From the NCBI GenBank assembly GCA_017479705.1, contig JAFVCA010000022.1, forward strand, positions 1-37,505: a stretch of DNA of 37,505 bases, written 5' to 3'. The notes beneath the pieces are model-generated. The model was not told the origin of the DNA and did no database searches. It saw nothing but the letters and a program-made list of their open reading frames with translations. The position numbers were made by a program, and so were the translations under genes. The DNA comes from Bacteroidales bacterium. GTDB taxonomy: Bacteria; Bacteroidota; Bacteroidia; Bacteroidales; P3. Of the stretch, positions 7,112-15,796 are shown one piece after another; positions within the stretch are counted from its first letter, which is position 1, and every line of letters starts with the position of its first letter.

Positions 7112-9699
7112 AACTCAATAACATGTTTTCCACTCGTTAGGTGCAATTCCTTTTGTGTGCCGGGAAACACTGTGGCGGTGGAGCCTTGTGGGATTTGGAC
7201 TTTCAGATTCCCATTGTTTATTTCCACGTAGATGGTGCCGTATGGGGTGGGTTTAGAAGCTTTGACCCACGAGATGCCTTCTATGGGCTGAGGGTCGATG
7301 AAGAAATGCTTGAACCCTGGAGCCTCTGGGTCGGGACGGATGCCAGCAACGGCTTGGTAGAACCAGATGCCGATGCCGTTGTAGCAGTTGTGGACGCGGC
7401 TGCGGTCCTCCTTGCCATCGCGGCCACAGTCCCACGACTCCCAGGAGGTTGTGGCTCCTTGGTTAATCATGTTGAGATAGCCGGGGTAGTTCGGTTGGCG
7501 CAATATGGTGGCCATCAGGTTGGATTGCCTTTCGCGGATGCACCATTCGGTGAAAAGGGGTACGCCCATTAGCCCGACAGCGATATGGTCGTTGTATTTG
7601 CTGTGGATGTCCGTTAGTAGATGCTCTTTGACGGAATGCGCGGTGGTGCTGTCGGGTGGGATTCCTTGAAGCAGGGCGTAGCATTGGTCAAGAGGTGTAC
7701 CGTTGGCATAGCTGCTGGTAGAGGGATGGTAATAAGTACGGTGGATGTCGGCAACCAGCCGTTTGCGCCAGTCGGCATACATGCGGACGTCGTCCGTGTG
7801 GCCTTCCAGTGTGGCCATGCATACCATGTCGGCAAGACATTCGGCAATAAAACAATTGCTCACAAACAGGGCTGATTCGCCCGTGACGTCCACCCCGTCG
7901 GGTGCTACCCAGTCGCCGAGAAACCACATGCGACCATCGTCTGGCCAGGGTTGCAACAGGCCGTCGGGGCTGTATCGACGCACGTATTCGAGCCATCGTT
8001 TCATTTCATCATAGTGGCGGTCCACCAATGTTCTGTCGCCGTAGTTGAGGTATGTGCGCCAGGGCGCCTTGACGATGAATCCGCTCCAGTATGGGCCTCC
8101 GCCTGTGGGGAATGCGGGTGCTACGTAGGGCAGTGAGCCGACACTGTCCATTGCGTCGCTCCACGCTGTGAGCCAGTTGCGGTAGGTGTCACGCACATCC
8201 CATAGTGTTTGCAGCGTCATGGTGGATGAGTTCCCGTCGCCCCCGTAGCCCATCCGTTCCAGATGTGGGCAATCCACCATGTAGCCATTGAGGGTGAGGC
8301 AGCAGAGGGTGTATTTCACCATGTCGTGTATCGCATTGAACCGGGGGTCAGAACATTCAAAGGTGGCGCCACCATTCGGGTCGACGGCGCTGATTTGCAG
8401 GGCACGGATCCGATGGGTGTCAACGGCCGTCCCTTTGATGTGTACATAACGGAATGAGTGGGTGTGGAATCGATTGGTGAAAAACTCGTCACCACAGCCA
8501 AGGGCTATGTAGGTGTCGGTCTCGGTGTGGGGTGGCTTGGCATCGGCATGATCTAAATATTCCATGCTTATTTCCGTCCCCCATTTGGGCGAGGGGAACG
8601 CGGCCTGGAACCATCCCGTCAATACGCGGCCAAAGTCAATACAGGTGGTTCCGTCAGATAATACATGTATGGATGCGGGTTTTAGTGTGTCGATGATGCG
8701 ATTGCCTTCGAACGCTTGGGGCGTAGCGGTCATGCCCGCAATGGGGATAGCTGAGGCTCGTTGCCAGTCGGGGAGTTGGCGGAAGTCACAGCGTTCGCCG
8801 CCGAAGTGCAGGGGCTGCCAGGTGCCGGTATAGCTGAAACCGTTAGGAGTGGCTGTCCAACTGGTGTCTGTTTGGGCAAGCGTGTGCCAATTGCCGTTGG
8901 TCAGTTGCACTATCTCGGCCTTGACTGCTGCCGGTTGGTGATATACACGGCCCCATCCTTGGCCAAGCGAAATCGTCATTTCGTTATTGCCGGGGTGGAT
9001 GTAGGGCGTGATGTCGTAGGTGACAATGAGTGACCGTCGGTCCAACTGCGACACGGCTGGCTGCATCACACGGTTGCCCACCTGCATTCCGTTTACAAAG
9101 AGCTGGTGGTAGCCCACGGAGTTGATGTAGGCAAATGTTGTCCCGGGGGTATCGGTGGTGAATGTAGTGTTGAGTAGTGCTGTCTGCACGGGCAGACCGT
9201 CGCGGACACAACCGATGTATTCGCCGCGGATGCCGTCCAACGGCCCCACGGCAAAACGGGCTGAGGGGCTCCAGGCCGAGGGAGTGCCCGTCTCGTCCCA
9301 TGTGCGCACCCGCCAATAGCATAGCTGTCTTGGCTCCAAGGGCATACCTTGGTAAGGGACGCCGACTTGTTGCGACGATGGCACCTTGCTGCTGTGCCAC
9401 AGGTCGGCATGGCTAAGGGTCGGAGAACCTCCGCTGGTGATAAAAAGGGTACTGTCCGTAGCCACCTCTATTTCGTAGGCCGTTTGGGTTTGGCCATTGT
9501 GCTGAAGGGAGTTTTTCCAGTCAAAGGTGGGACAGGGCGAGTCGACGCCTAAGGGTGAGGGCAGCCCGCAGCAACGCAGGTCGTACACCTGCGCGGTGCA
9601 GGTGGCGGTGGGGGCTGCCACGTATGCCGCAAGGGCAAGGAGGACCCTTAGCAGCAGCCCTCGGCGGGACGGGGTGCGAGATTCGGATTCCATCGTCAT
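7108..9699 (-). CDS. GH78 alpha-L-rhamnosidase
   Basis: An 863-residue second GH78 enzyme, clearly diverged from its downstream neighbour. The ORF is open to 9870, but ATG 9699 (or 9693) begins a plausible export signal (RRGLLLRVLLALAAYVAAP) and lies 20 bp after the C45 gene stop; the earlier start would overlap that gene. The catalytic signature is CPHLERMGYGGD, with candidate general acid Glu481 and Asp488, spaced exactly as in the partner. The second catalytic Glu is in TTSWESW (Glu754). The N-terminal beta domains (FAYINSVGYHQLFVNGMQVG) match the family. The Tyr-Gly for Trp-Thr change beside the acid suggests a different linkage or aglycone preference. It is the middle gene of a three-gene operon. 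Confidence 0.92.
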   Translation of the reverse strand: MTMESESRTPSRRGLLLRVLLALAAYVAAPTATCTAQVYDLRCCGLPSPLGVDSPCPTFDWKNSLQHNGQTQTAYEIEVATDSTLFITSGGSPTLSHADLWHSSKVPSSQQVGVPYQGMPLEPRQLCYWRVRTWDETGTPSAWSPSARFAVGPLDGIRGEYIGCVRDGLPVQTALLNTTFTTDTPGTTFAYINSVGYHQLFVNGMQVGNRVMQPAVSQLDRRSLIVTYDITPYIHPGNNEMTISLGQGWGRVYHQPAAVKAEIVQLTNGNWHTLAQTDTSWTATPNGFSYTGTWQPLHFGGERCDFRQLPDWQRASAIPIAGMTATPQAFEGNRIIDTLKPASIHVLSDGTTCIDFGRVLTGWFQAAFPSPKWGTEISMEYLDHADAKPPHTETDTYIALGCGDEFFTNRFHTHSFRYVHIKGTAVDTHRIRALQISAVDPNGGATFECSDPRFNAIHDMVKYTLCCLTLNGYMVDCPHLERMGYGGDGNSSTMTLQTLWDVRDTYRNWLTAWSDAMDSVGSLPYVAPAFPTGGGPYWSGFIVKAPWRTYLNYGDRTLVDRHYDEMKRWLEYVRRYSPDGLLQPWPDDGRMWFLGDWVAPDGVDVTGESALFVSNCFIAECLADMVCMATLEGHTDDVRMYADWRKRLVADIHRTYYHPSTSSYANGTPLDQCYALLQGIPPDSTTAHSVKEHLLTDIHSKYNDHIAVGLMGVPLFTEWCIRERQSNLMATILRQPNYPGYLNMINQGATTSWESWDCGRDGKEDRSRVHNCYNGIGIWFYQAVAGIRPDPEAPGFKHFFIDPQPIEGISWVKASKPTPYGTIYVEINNGNLKVQIPQGSTATVFPGTQKELHLTSGKHVIEL

Positions 9700-9719
9700 G
9701 CGGACAGGGAGGAGGAGTG

Positions 9720-10871
9720 TCACAGCGCGAAGTGATAGACCGTGTCGTATTGGTTCCAGGGGCGAAGGGCGAGGGTAAGGGCTTTTTGGTCGTAGACGTT
9801 GGAGTATTGGGTTACCTCCACTTTGCCGTTGGGGAGTACCAGATGTTCCCAGTGCACGAGGCCTAAGCACTCGAACATCTCGGCGGTGCTCAGCACCCCG
9901 TCACGCCCGTTTAAGTACTCGTCCGCCACGGCATACCGCCACCAGCTGCGGCTGCCGGGGTTGCCTACGGTTGAGTCGGGCTCGGCGGTGCGGAATTTGG
10001 GTGACAGCAGGTGGTTGGTCACCAAATGGTAATTCATCGAGTCGGGCTTGTGTAGCACCATGGTCTTCCAGCCGTCTTCTTTGTCGAATTCAATAATTGC
10101 GCAGTGCCCCTGCGCGTCGGCCACCATGTAGTGGTATCCCGAACCCACGATGGAGTCGTGTCTGAGGTCGACGGTGGCAAGGAGATTCAATGCCTCCTCA
10201 ACGGTGGAGCAGCGGTCTAACCACAGCCGCATGATGACGCTGGTACCCACGCTGTGTTTGCCCGTCTGTTGGTTGGCGGGCTGGTGGTGCAAGGCCATGA
10301 TGGAGGTGCAGAGGCCTTTCTCATTGATGCCGTCGACGGGGGCATATATGGAGGCTAAGCACATCACTTTTTTGAAGAATTTGGTTGGCAGTTCATCTAA
10401 GCTGAAGCCGAAGTGCGACATGTCGCTTACCGCCAAGGAGGCATAACCGTTGGCGGGGTGTGAGAGGGTCACGAGGGTGGGATTGGCGAAATAGTCATAG
10501 TTGCGGCCGTAGAGATAGCCGTCGGCTGTGGCGTTCTTGGCCTGTAGACTGGTGCAGTTGAAGGTGCGCAGTTTCCCGTTCTCGTCGGCCACCTGGGCAC
10601 TCTTCACCTTGATGGGGAGCCCCTTGCCGATTTTGCGGATGACGTATTGCAGTATTTCGGGGTTTTGGTCGACGTCCTTGGCTATTACGTCGTCAAGGTC
10701 ATAGTCTGCCTTGTACTCCATAACATAGAGATAAGGGTTGTCGCCCACTTGGTGCAGGGTCGCCACGGTGCGGATTTCGCGTCCCCACAGGCACCAAACA
10801 GCAATGGCCAAAATTGCGATGACTCCTGCAATAATCAGGATGATTTTTCTTGCGGTTGAATGTTTTTCCAT
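9720..10871 (-). CDS. Membrane-anchored C45 / choloylglycine-hydrolase-like amide hydrolase
   Basis: A 383-residue protein with one N-terminal membrane segment (residues ~9-29) and no obvious cleavage site, so the catalytic domain is probably periplasmic. The Ntn-hydrolase features NCTSLQAKN (Cys106 as candidate nucleophile), GRNYDY and the GINEKGLCTSIM strand match linear amide C-N hydrolases of the C45/acyl-CoA:6-aminopenicillanate acyltransferase and choloylglycine hydrolase group. A central STVEEALNLL helix and a HYMVADAQGHCAIIEF segment are also typical. The substrate is unknown; bile salts, N-acyl amino acids or penicillin-like amides are possible. It heads the operon with the two GH78 genes (20-bp gap). 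Only about 50 bp separate it from hsdR, and no promoter was recognised there. Confidence 0.82.
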   Translation of the reverse strand: MEKHSTARKIILIIAGVIAILAIAVWCLWGREIRTVATLHQVGDNPYLYVMEYKADYDLDDVIAKDVDQNPEILQYVIRKIGKGLPIKVKSAQVADENGKLRTFNCTSLQAKNATADGYLYGRNYDYFANPTLVTLSHPANGYASLAVSDMSHFGFSLDELPTKFFKKVMCLASIYAPVDGINEKGLCTSIMALHHQPANQQTGKHSVGTSVIMRLWLDRCSTVEEALNLLATVDLRHDSIVGSGYHYMVADAQGHCAIIEFDKEDGWKTMVLHKPDSMNYHLVTNHLLSPKFRTAEPDSTVGNPGSRSWWRYAVADEYLNGRDGVLSTAEMFECLGLVHWEHLVLPNGKVEVTQYSNVYDQKALTLALRPWNQYDTVYHFAL

Positions 10872-10923
10872 GATAGAAAATGTTTTGTGATTAATAATGG
10901 ATTATTTATTCCTAACTTTTTAT

Positions 10924-13900
10924 TTACCTGAGATAATCTTGGTTACCCAACATTCTTTTCAGTAAGTTGATAAAATCGTTCCTGAAACCATCGTTCTGAT
11001 GGTATTCCTTGTATAGCGACATATCGCCCCGGCGTGCTTGTCGCACTTTGCGGTCAACGATTCTGTTGAAGATGAAGTCGGCTGATTGTTGGTCTGAATT
11101 GCCCACCACAAGGTTTTTATACTCATCGTCTTCTACGATAGCCTTGGTGATGCTGATGAGTTTTGACTTCTGGTCGTCAGGTGTGGCATTCCACCCTTTA
11201 AACCATCTCTCGTTGAAGTCGCGTAATATGGCATCTAATGTTTCTTTTCCCTCTTCTTCCATGATCCCGGCATTAACCATCACTGCCTTGTTAGGGTCTA
11301 CTATGCTTTCGCCAGCATCCAGTTGGATGGTCTCGTTGAGCGAGGTACGCCGCAATCCGTAGGTGTTGAGGTCAACCGAGTCAAGCAAGTCTTTCAATTC
11401 GTCGTTGGCGGCATTCGGCACTACCAACTGAGGAATCAGAAAACGCAAAAACCAGAAGAGTTTCTCCCAGTCCTTCACCTCATAGCTCATAATGGCGGCG
11501 GCGCGTGAATAGACTTTGACAAACTGCTTGCATTTCATCTTGAAATCGGCCTTGCCGTTCTCGCCCCATTCTATTTCATGGTTGAATCGTTCGGCTGCCG
11601 AGTCGATAATAGGTGCCCACTTGTCGGCTTCTGCACCATGGATGTATAGGTTGATGAAGGTATCCACATCCTCCATCTCGAACACATCAAAACCGAGCAA
11701 TGTAGTCTTCAACTCATGCAGTATATTGACATCAGTAGCTTCCGACAAGGTGGTCGAAGTATAGAACGGGTCAAAGGCATTCTTAATGTCGTCGGTAGTG
11801 TTGTAGAAGTCGAGCACAAACAGGTCTTCGCTCAATTTGCCCAGTTCTGGAGCCGCACGATTGAGTCTTGACAATGCCTGAACCGCCAGCACCCCGTCCA
11901 GCGGTTTGTCGATATACATCGCACACAGCTTGGGCTGGTCAAACCCCGTCAGGTATTTGTTGGCAACCACAAGTATGCGGTATTCGTCTGTGTCAAACAT
12001 CTCGGCTGTCTTCGATTCGGGAAATCCGTTCAACCCTGCCTCGGTATAAATATTATTATTGAAGGAAAAACCTTCGGCAGCCTTTGGAATATCATTCTCC
12101 TCGTATTCCTCATTGGTTGAGAGTCGTTTCTCCCCCGAAAAAGCTATCAAGACCTTGAATGGCATCCGTTTTCCCTCTATCAATCTGCGCAACACTAAAT
12201 AATAACGTATGGCGCATTCGATGTCCTTAGTCACCACCATGGCTTTCGCCTTGCCTTTCAGCTTGTGGTTGCGGAATATCTTGGCATCGAAATGGTCAAG
12301 CATCACCTCAGCCTTGGCTTCGATGGTTCTTGGGTTTCGTTCCACGGTGCGGCGTAGCAGCTTTTGCGCTTTCTCGTTGTTGTATTCAGGATTATCTTCT
12401 ATGCTCTTGGTCAGTTCGTAGTAGCTGCGATAGGTGGTATAGTTGGTCAGCACGTCAAGGATAAAACCCTCCTCTATGGCCTGTTTCATGCTGTAAAGAT
12501 GAAAGGGATGATACTGTCCATCGGCATCCTTGCTGCCGAAGCGTTCCAGCGTCTCTTTCTTCGGTGTGGCGGTGAAGGCGAAGTACGAGCAGTTGCTGCT
12601 CATCTTTCGGTCACGCATCAGCTTTTCCAACAGGGCATCGGTGTCGCTGCCGTCGGCATCCGGGTCTTTCTGCACGGTGGCGTTGAGCTTGTTAGCGGCA
12701 ATGCCCGACTGCGAGCTGTGTGCCTCGTCTATTACGATGGCGAAGTTGTGACTGCTCACGTCGTTGATGCTGTCGCAGATGTAGGGGAACTTCTGTATGG
12801 TGGTGATGATGATCCGTTTTCCCTGTTCTATGGCAGTCTTCAGTCCCTTTGAACTGTCGGCATGTGCCACCGTCTTTTGGCTTTGACCGAAGGCTTTGAT
12901 GTTGTCTGTGATTTGCTTGTCGAGCAGACGGCGGTCAGTTACTACGATTACCGAGTCGAAGATCACCTTGTCCAATGCTCTGGCGCGCACGGCATCCATC
13001 GTCGCTGGACAGGTCTTGAGCAGTTTGTAAGCCAGCCAAGTCAGCGAGTTCGACTTACCCGAGCCCGCCGAGTGTTGTATTAGATAGGTCTTCCCAATGC
13101 CCGCACAGGCTACGTCCTTTTCCAATTGTGTCACCACATCCAGCTGGTGGTAGCGGGGGAAAATCAATTTCTTGGCATTCTTCATCACATGTGCCACCTT
13201 ATTCTGCGTTTTGGCCTCGCCATAGTCAAACAGCACATAGTTCATGATGATGTCGGCCACCGTGTCCCGCTGTAGAATCTGTTCCCACATGTAGGCAGTC
13301 TTGTAACCCCCGTTCTCGTTCACAGGGTTACCTGCTCCCTGTCCGTTGGCTAATCCCTTGTTGAAGGGCATAAAGTAAGTTTTTTCAAGGTTAAGGCGGG
13401 TGGTGAAATACACCTCGTCCTTGTCCATTGTGAAGTGCGCCAAACAGCGGCCGAAGTTCAGCAAGGTTTCTTTAGGGTTGCGTTCCATGGATTTATATTG
13501 TTTCTGTCCGTCGTAGCGGGCGGTCTGGTGCGTCCATGGGCTCTTCAGTTCAAAGGTGAACAGAGGCAGCCCGTTCACATATAACACTATGTCTATCTCC
13601 AATCCTGGGTTGGCAACCGAGAAGGTCTGCTGTCGAGTAATCGAGAACTGGTTCTGTGCATATTTGGCTTTCGACAGGTCGCTGTCGGCAGCAGAGGGCT
13701 TGGGATAGAACAACGACAACTTCATCGCTTGCAACTCCACGGGATGCCGCAACACATGTATCACACCAAAAGTAGTGATGTCCTTTGAAATCTGTCTCGA
13801 TACATCACCCATTAAATCCGGCCCCACATATTTGTTCAGCTCTTCTTGTTGTGTCGTTTTCAGAAACGACCACAGCCGCCGCAGGTCTAATGCCAGCCGC

Positions 13901-14064
13901 TTGTCGAAGTCCTTCGGCTGTCCCCAATAGTATTGTCCCTCGCTAGGCACTTGCGCATCAATATCGGTTAAGCCCAAATCCTGACGCTCCTCAATGGTAC
14001 TGCCCACCAGTGCCCGCTCTATCAAGGCCTCAAAAGCCTGCTCGTTGGTCTTGCTTGTGTTCAT
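10924..14064 (-). CDS. hsdR: Type I restriction enzyme, R (endonuclease/translocase) subunit
   Basis: A 1046-residue HsdR. It cuts unmethylated DNA after ATP-driven translocation, in complex with HsdM and HsdS. The N-terminal PD-(D/E)xK nuclease shows EIDIV (Asp158) and FELK (Glu172, Lys174). The SF2 motor follows, with Walker A HSAGSGKS (about 331-338), the DEAH box VIDEAHSSQSG, FAFTATP (motif III) and a later TGFDQPKL helicase motif. ATG 14064 is chosen: it overlaps the stop of the upstream AlbA_2 gene as ATGA, and an earlier start would run into that gene. The first 22 bases are duplicated exactly at 15721-15742, upstream of the AlbA_2 gene. All motifs look intact, so the enzyme is probably active. 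Confidence 0.95.
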   Translation of the reverse strand: MNTSKTNEQAFEALIERALVGSTIEERQDLGLTDIDAQVPSEGQYYWGQPKDFDKRLALDLRRLWSFLKTTQQEELNKYVGPDLMGDVSRQISKDITTFGVIHVLRHPVELQAMKLSLFYPKPSAADSDLSKAKYAQNQFSITRQQTFSVANPGLEIDIVLYVNGLPLFTFELKSPWTHQTARYDGQKQYKSMERNPKETLLNFGRCLAHFTMDKDEVYFTTRLNLEKTYFMPFNKGLANGQGAGNPVNENGGYKTAYMWEQILQRDTVADIIMNYVLFDYGEAKTQNKVAHVMKNAKKLIFPRYHQLDVVTQLEKDVACAGIGKTYLIQHSAGSGKSNSLTWLAYKLLKTCPATMDAVRARALDKVIFDSVIVVTDRRLLDKQITDNIKAFGQSQKTVAHADSSKGLKTAIEQGKRIIITTIQKFPYICDSINDVSSHNFAIVIDEAHSSQSGIAANKLNATVQKDPDADGSDTDALLEKLMRDRKMSSNCSYFAFTATPKKETLERFGSKDADGQYHPFHLYSMKQAIEEGFILDVLTNYTTYRSYYELTKSIEDNPEYNNEKAQKLLRRTVERNPRTIEAKAEVMLDHFDAKIFRNHKLKGKAKAMVVTKDIECAIRYYLVLRRLIEGKRMPFKVLIAFSGEKRLSTNEEYEENDIPKAAEGFSFNNNIYTEAGLNGFPESKTAEMFDTDEYRILVVANKYLTGFDQPKLCAMYIDKPLDGVLAVQALSRLNRAAPELGKLSEDLFVLDFYNTTDDIKNAFDPFYTSTTLSEATDVNILHELKTTLLGFDVFEMEDVDTFINLYIHGAEADKWAPIIDSAAERFNHEIEWGENGKADFKMKCKQFVKVYSRAAAIMSYEVKDWEKLFWFLRFLIPQLVVPNAANDELKDLLDSVDLNTYGLRRTSLNETIQLDAGESIVDPNKAVMVNAGIMEEEGKETLDAILRDFNERWFKGWNATPDDQKSKLISITKAIVEDDEYKNLVVGNSDQQSADFIFNRIVDRKVRQARRGDMSLYKEYHQNDGFRNDFINLLKRMLGNQDYLR
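14043..14064. repeat. 22-bp direct repeat, copy in the hsdR start
   Basis: The first seven codons of hsdR (MNTSKTN plus one base) are identical to 15721-15742. The two copies lie in the same orientation and bracket the AlbA_2 gene. Confidence 0.9.
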
Positions 14065-15683
14065 ATCTCTTTGTTTTGACTTACAGCCACATATTTCTGG
14101 TTGCGGTTTTTTGGTTGATCGGGAATAGTCATCTGTAGTCTTCCTGATCTTATTAAGGGCACAATGTATAGACGCCAAAAGGTATTTTTACTCTTCAATC
14201 CCACATGATTCATTATCTCTGTTTTGGAGCGAGGCATCTTGCAATATTCAATTATAGATTCTTCTCTCCGTTTTCTTATTTCGTTTCTTTCACCCTTTTT
14301 GCCGTTTCTTTCACCCTTTTTGTTTTTTCTTTCACCCTGCTTGTCGTTATTTCTTTCACTCTTTTTGCCGTTTCTTTCACCCTGTTCAACGTCGTTTCTT
14401 TCACCCTTTTTGTCGTTTCTTTCACCCTGTTCAACGTCGTTTCTTTCACCAGTTTCATTTTCGGATACTTCATCTGGATACCACAGCGACACATCTCCGG
14501 AGATGGGTGTCACTACCTCGAAGACGGTAATCAGATTCACATTAAACAGCGTTCCCACATTTCCATTCTCTTCAAGCAGTGCCGAAACACGGCTGATGCC
14601 TCGGTTGAACATATTGACATACCCTAAGTTTCTCAACGCTTCAGCAATAACGGGGTTGCGGTAGTCGTTCACATGTGGAAAGTTTTCTGGTCGGGCTTTC
14701 CCATACAAGCCGCCGGCATTCATAATTTCCACTCGGCCACGGTACTCATAATATCTAATAGGTGTATTGGCTTGGTAGTCGCGGTGCATTACGGCATTGA
14801 GCAGCAGTTCTCGTAGCGCATCTTTCGGATAGCTTATTGTCTGTTTCTCACGGAAGGCGGTAATGGGTACAGGTCGTGTTGTCACTACGGAGTTCTCCGT
14901 AAATACATCCAACTTAGGAAGCATCTCTACCAGACCACCAGAAAAGACCCGCTCGTTGATAATCGTGGCGGCACGGTCTCTTCCGTCGAACTTCACGTAT
15001 TGAACGTATGCCCCCGGGAGGAAATGTCGTGGATTTTTACCAAAGAGTATCACGGCGGCATTGGTGGGGCGGTCATTCTCCAAGTCATACAAACTGAGAG
15101 AGGCCAGTTGCTCCTTAATGTCTCGACGGTCTTCCGCCAAAGCCGCTGCATCCACGGCATGAGGCAGATAGTCTTTGCGGATGATGTCGACATCAATGTC
15201 CTCTAATCTTGCCCGCCAGCAGGGTAGCACATCAAAGGTGGCCATATTGGCTGTGCGGCGTTCCGTCAGGATGCGTTCCTCGTCTTCAGACGCAATGTCT
15301 CGGCGTGGCCCAATGCGTACAAACACGCGCCCTTTGTATCGTACTGGCGGGTGCAGAGACGGCTGTACTTCAACCACAAGCAAGTCGCCTTCAGGAAAGG
15401 TCAGTTTGTCAACCGACATGGTGGGGATAGGCAGGATATTGCCGTCGGAACGGATGGCAGATATTTTTTTTAACAAGTTGTCGCCCACAGCCAAGCCTGA
15501 CAGCTGGCCGTCGTCGGTGGCCCCTATCAGAAGATATCCATTCTGTCTGCTGTTTGGCAAGTCGTTACTAAAAGCACAAATAGCTTCGCAAAACTTGTCC
15601 ATATTGGTGGTCGAGATTGTCCTCTCTACTCGGAAACTCTCTGTGCTATGCAGCAATGCTAATGCTTCTTCTTTGTCTATCAT
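14061..15683 (-). CDS. AlbA_2/Schlafen-type ATP-binding regulator with a tandem-repeat linker
   Basis: A 540-residue protein found inside the type I R-M operon. Residues ~15-140 form an AlbA_2 (Schlafen AAA_4) domain: ESFRVERTIS, NGYLLIGATDDGQLSGL, VRYKGRVFVRIGPR. Residues ~285-370 resemble a GHKL-like ATP-binding domain (LRELLLNAVMHRDY, MNAGGLYG, NRGISRV), as in proteins often mislabelled RecG-like. Residues ~411-468 are eight GERN repeats in alternating 7- and 8-residue units, very charged. The C-terminus (SKTEIMNHVGLKSKNTFWRLYIVPLI) is a winged helix. Its role is unproven; regulation of the R-M system or a separate anti-phage activity is plausible. The stop codon overlaps the hsdR start. 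The gene is bracketed by 22-bp direct repeats, suggesting insertion as a cassette. Confidence 0.88.
   Translation of the reverse strand: MIDKEEALALLHSTESFRVERTISTTNMDKFCEAICAFSNDLPNSRQNGYLLIGATDDGQLSGLAVGDNLLKKISAIRSDGNILPIPTMSVDKLTFPEGDLLVVEVQPSLHPPVRYKGRVFVRIGPRRDIASEDEERILTERRTANMATFDVLPCWRARLEDIDVDIIRKDYLPHAVDAAALAEDRRDIKEQLASLSLYDLENDRPTNAAVILFGKNPRHFLPGAYVQYVKFDGRDRAATIINERVFSGGLVEMLPKLDVFTENSVVTTRPVPITAFREKQTISYPKDALRELLLNAVMHRDYQANTPIRYYEYRGRVEIMNAGGLYGKARPENFPHVNDYRNPVIAEALRNLGYVNMFNRGISRVSALLEENGNVGTLFNVNLITVFEVVTPISGDVSLWYPDEVSENETGERNDVEQGERNDKKGERNDVEQGERNGKKSERNNDKQGERKNKKGERNGKKGERNEIRKRREESIIEYCKMPRSKTEIMNHVGLKSKNTFWRLYIVPLIRSGRLQMTIPDQPKNRNQKYVAVSQNKEI
14280..14452 (-). repeat. 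In-frame minisatellite in the AlbA_2 gene
   Basis: Tandem units of 21 and 24 bp encode GERNGKK- and GERNDVEQ-type heptads and octads, eight copies with point differences. All units are multiples of three, so gain or loss changes linker length without shifting the frame. The last nearly identical units are the most likely to slip. Confidence 0.85.
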
Positions 15684-15697
15684 ATTCTACGCTGTTA

Positions 15698-15742
15698 TTT
15701 ACCCATGAAACAAGGGCTAACGTTGGTCTTGCTTGTGTTCAT
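15698..15742 (-). pseudogene. Remnant of the hsdR 5' end
   Basis: On the minus strand between hsdS and the AlbA_2 gene, an ATG at 15742 opens MNTSKTN, identical in DNA to the hsdR start, then diverges (VSPCFMGK) and stops after 15 codons. It looks like the stub of hsdR left when the AlbA_2 cassette entered, or a captured copy. The short peptide might still be translated and couple hsdS to the next gene. Confidence 0.6.
15721..15742. repeat. 22-bp direct repeat, copy upstream of the AlbA_2 gene
   Basis: Exact copy of 14043-14064 in the same orientation. The few bases upstream of the ATG are also partly alike. Recombination between the two copies would delete 1678 bp and restore hsdR directly behind hsdS. 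Confidence 0.9.
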
Positions 15743-15796
15743 TTCTGTTGGTTTGTCGTCTTTGATGACTCGGTAATCCTTCGGCGATGGTTTGGA

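Noticed and set aside
9700-9870. Upstream extension of the second rhamnosidase
   Set aside because: It overlaps the C45 gene and encodes a Pro/Arg-rich stretch before the export signal.
14065-14178. Upstream extension of hsdR
   Set aside because: It overlaps the AlbA_2 gene; the ATGA junction and the duplicated start at 15742 both support ATG 14064.
14280-14452. Regular repeats that look like a CRISPR array
   Set aside because: The repeats are contiguous, without spacers, and encode an in-frame protein repeat inside the AlbA_2 gene.
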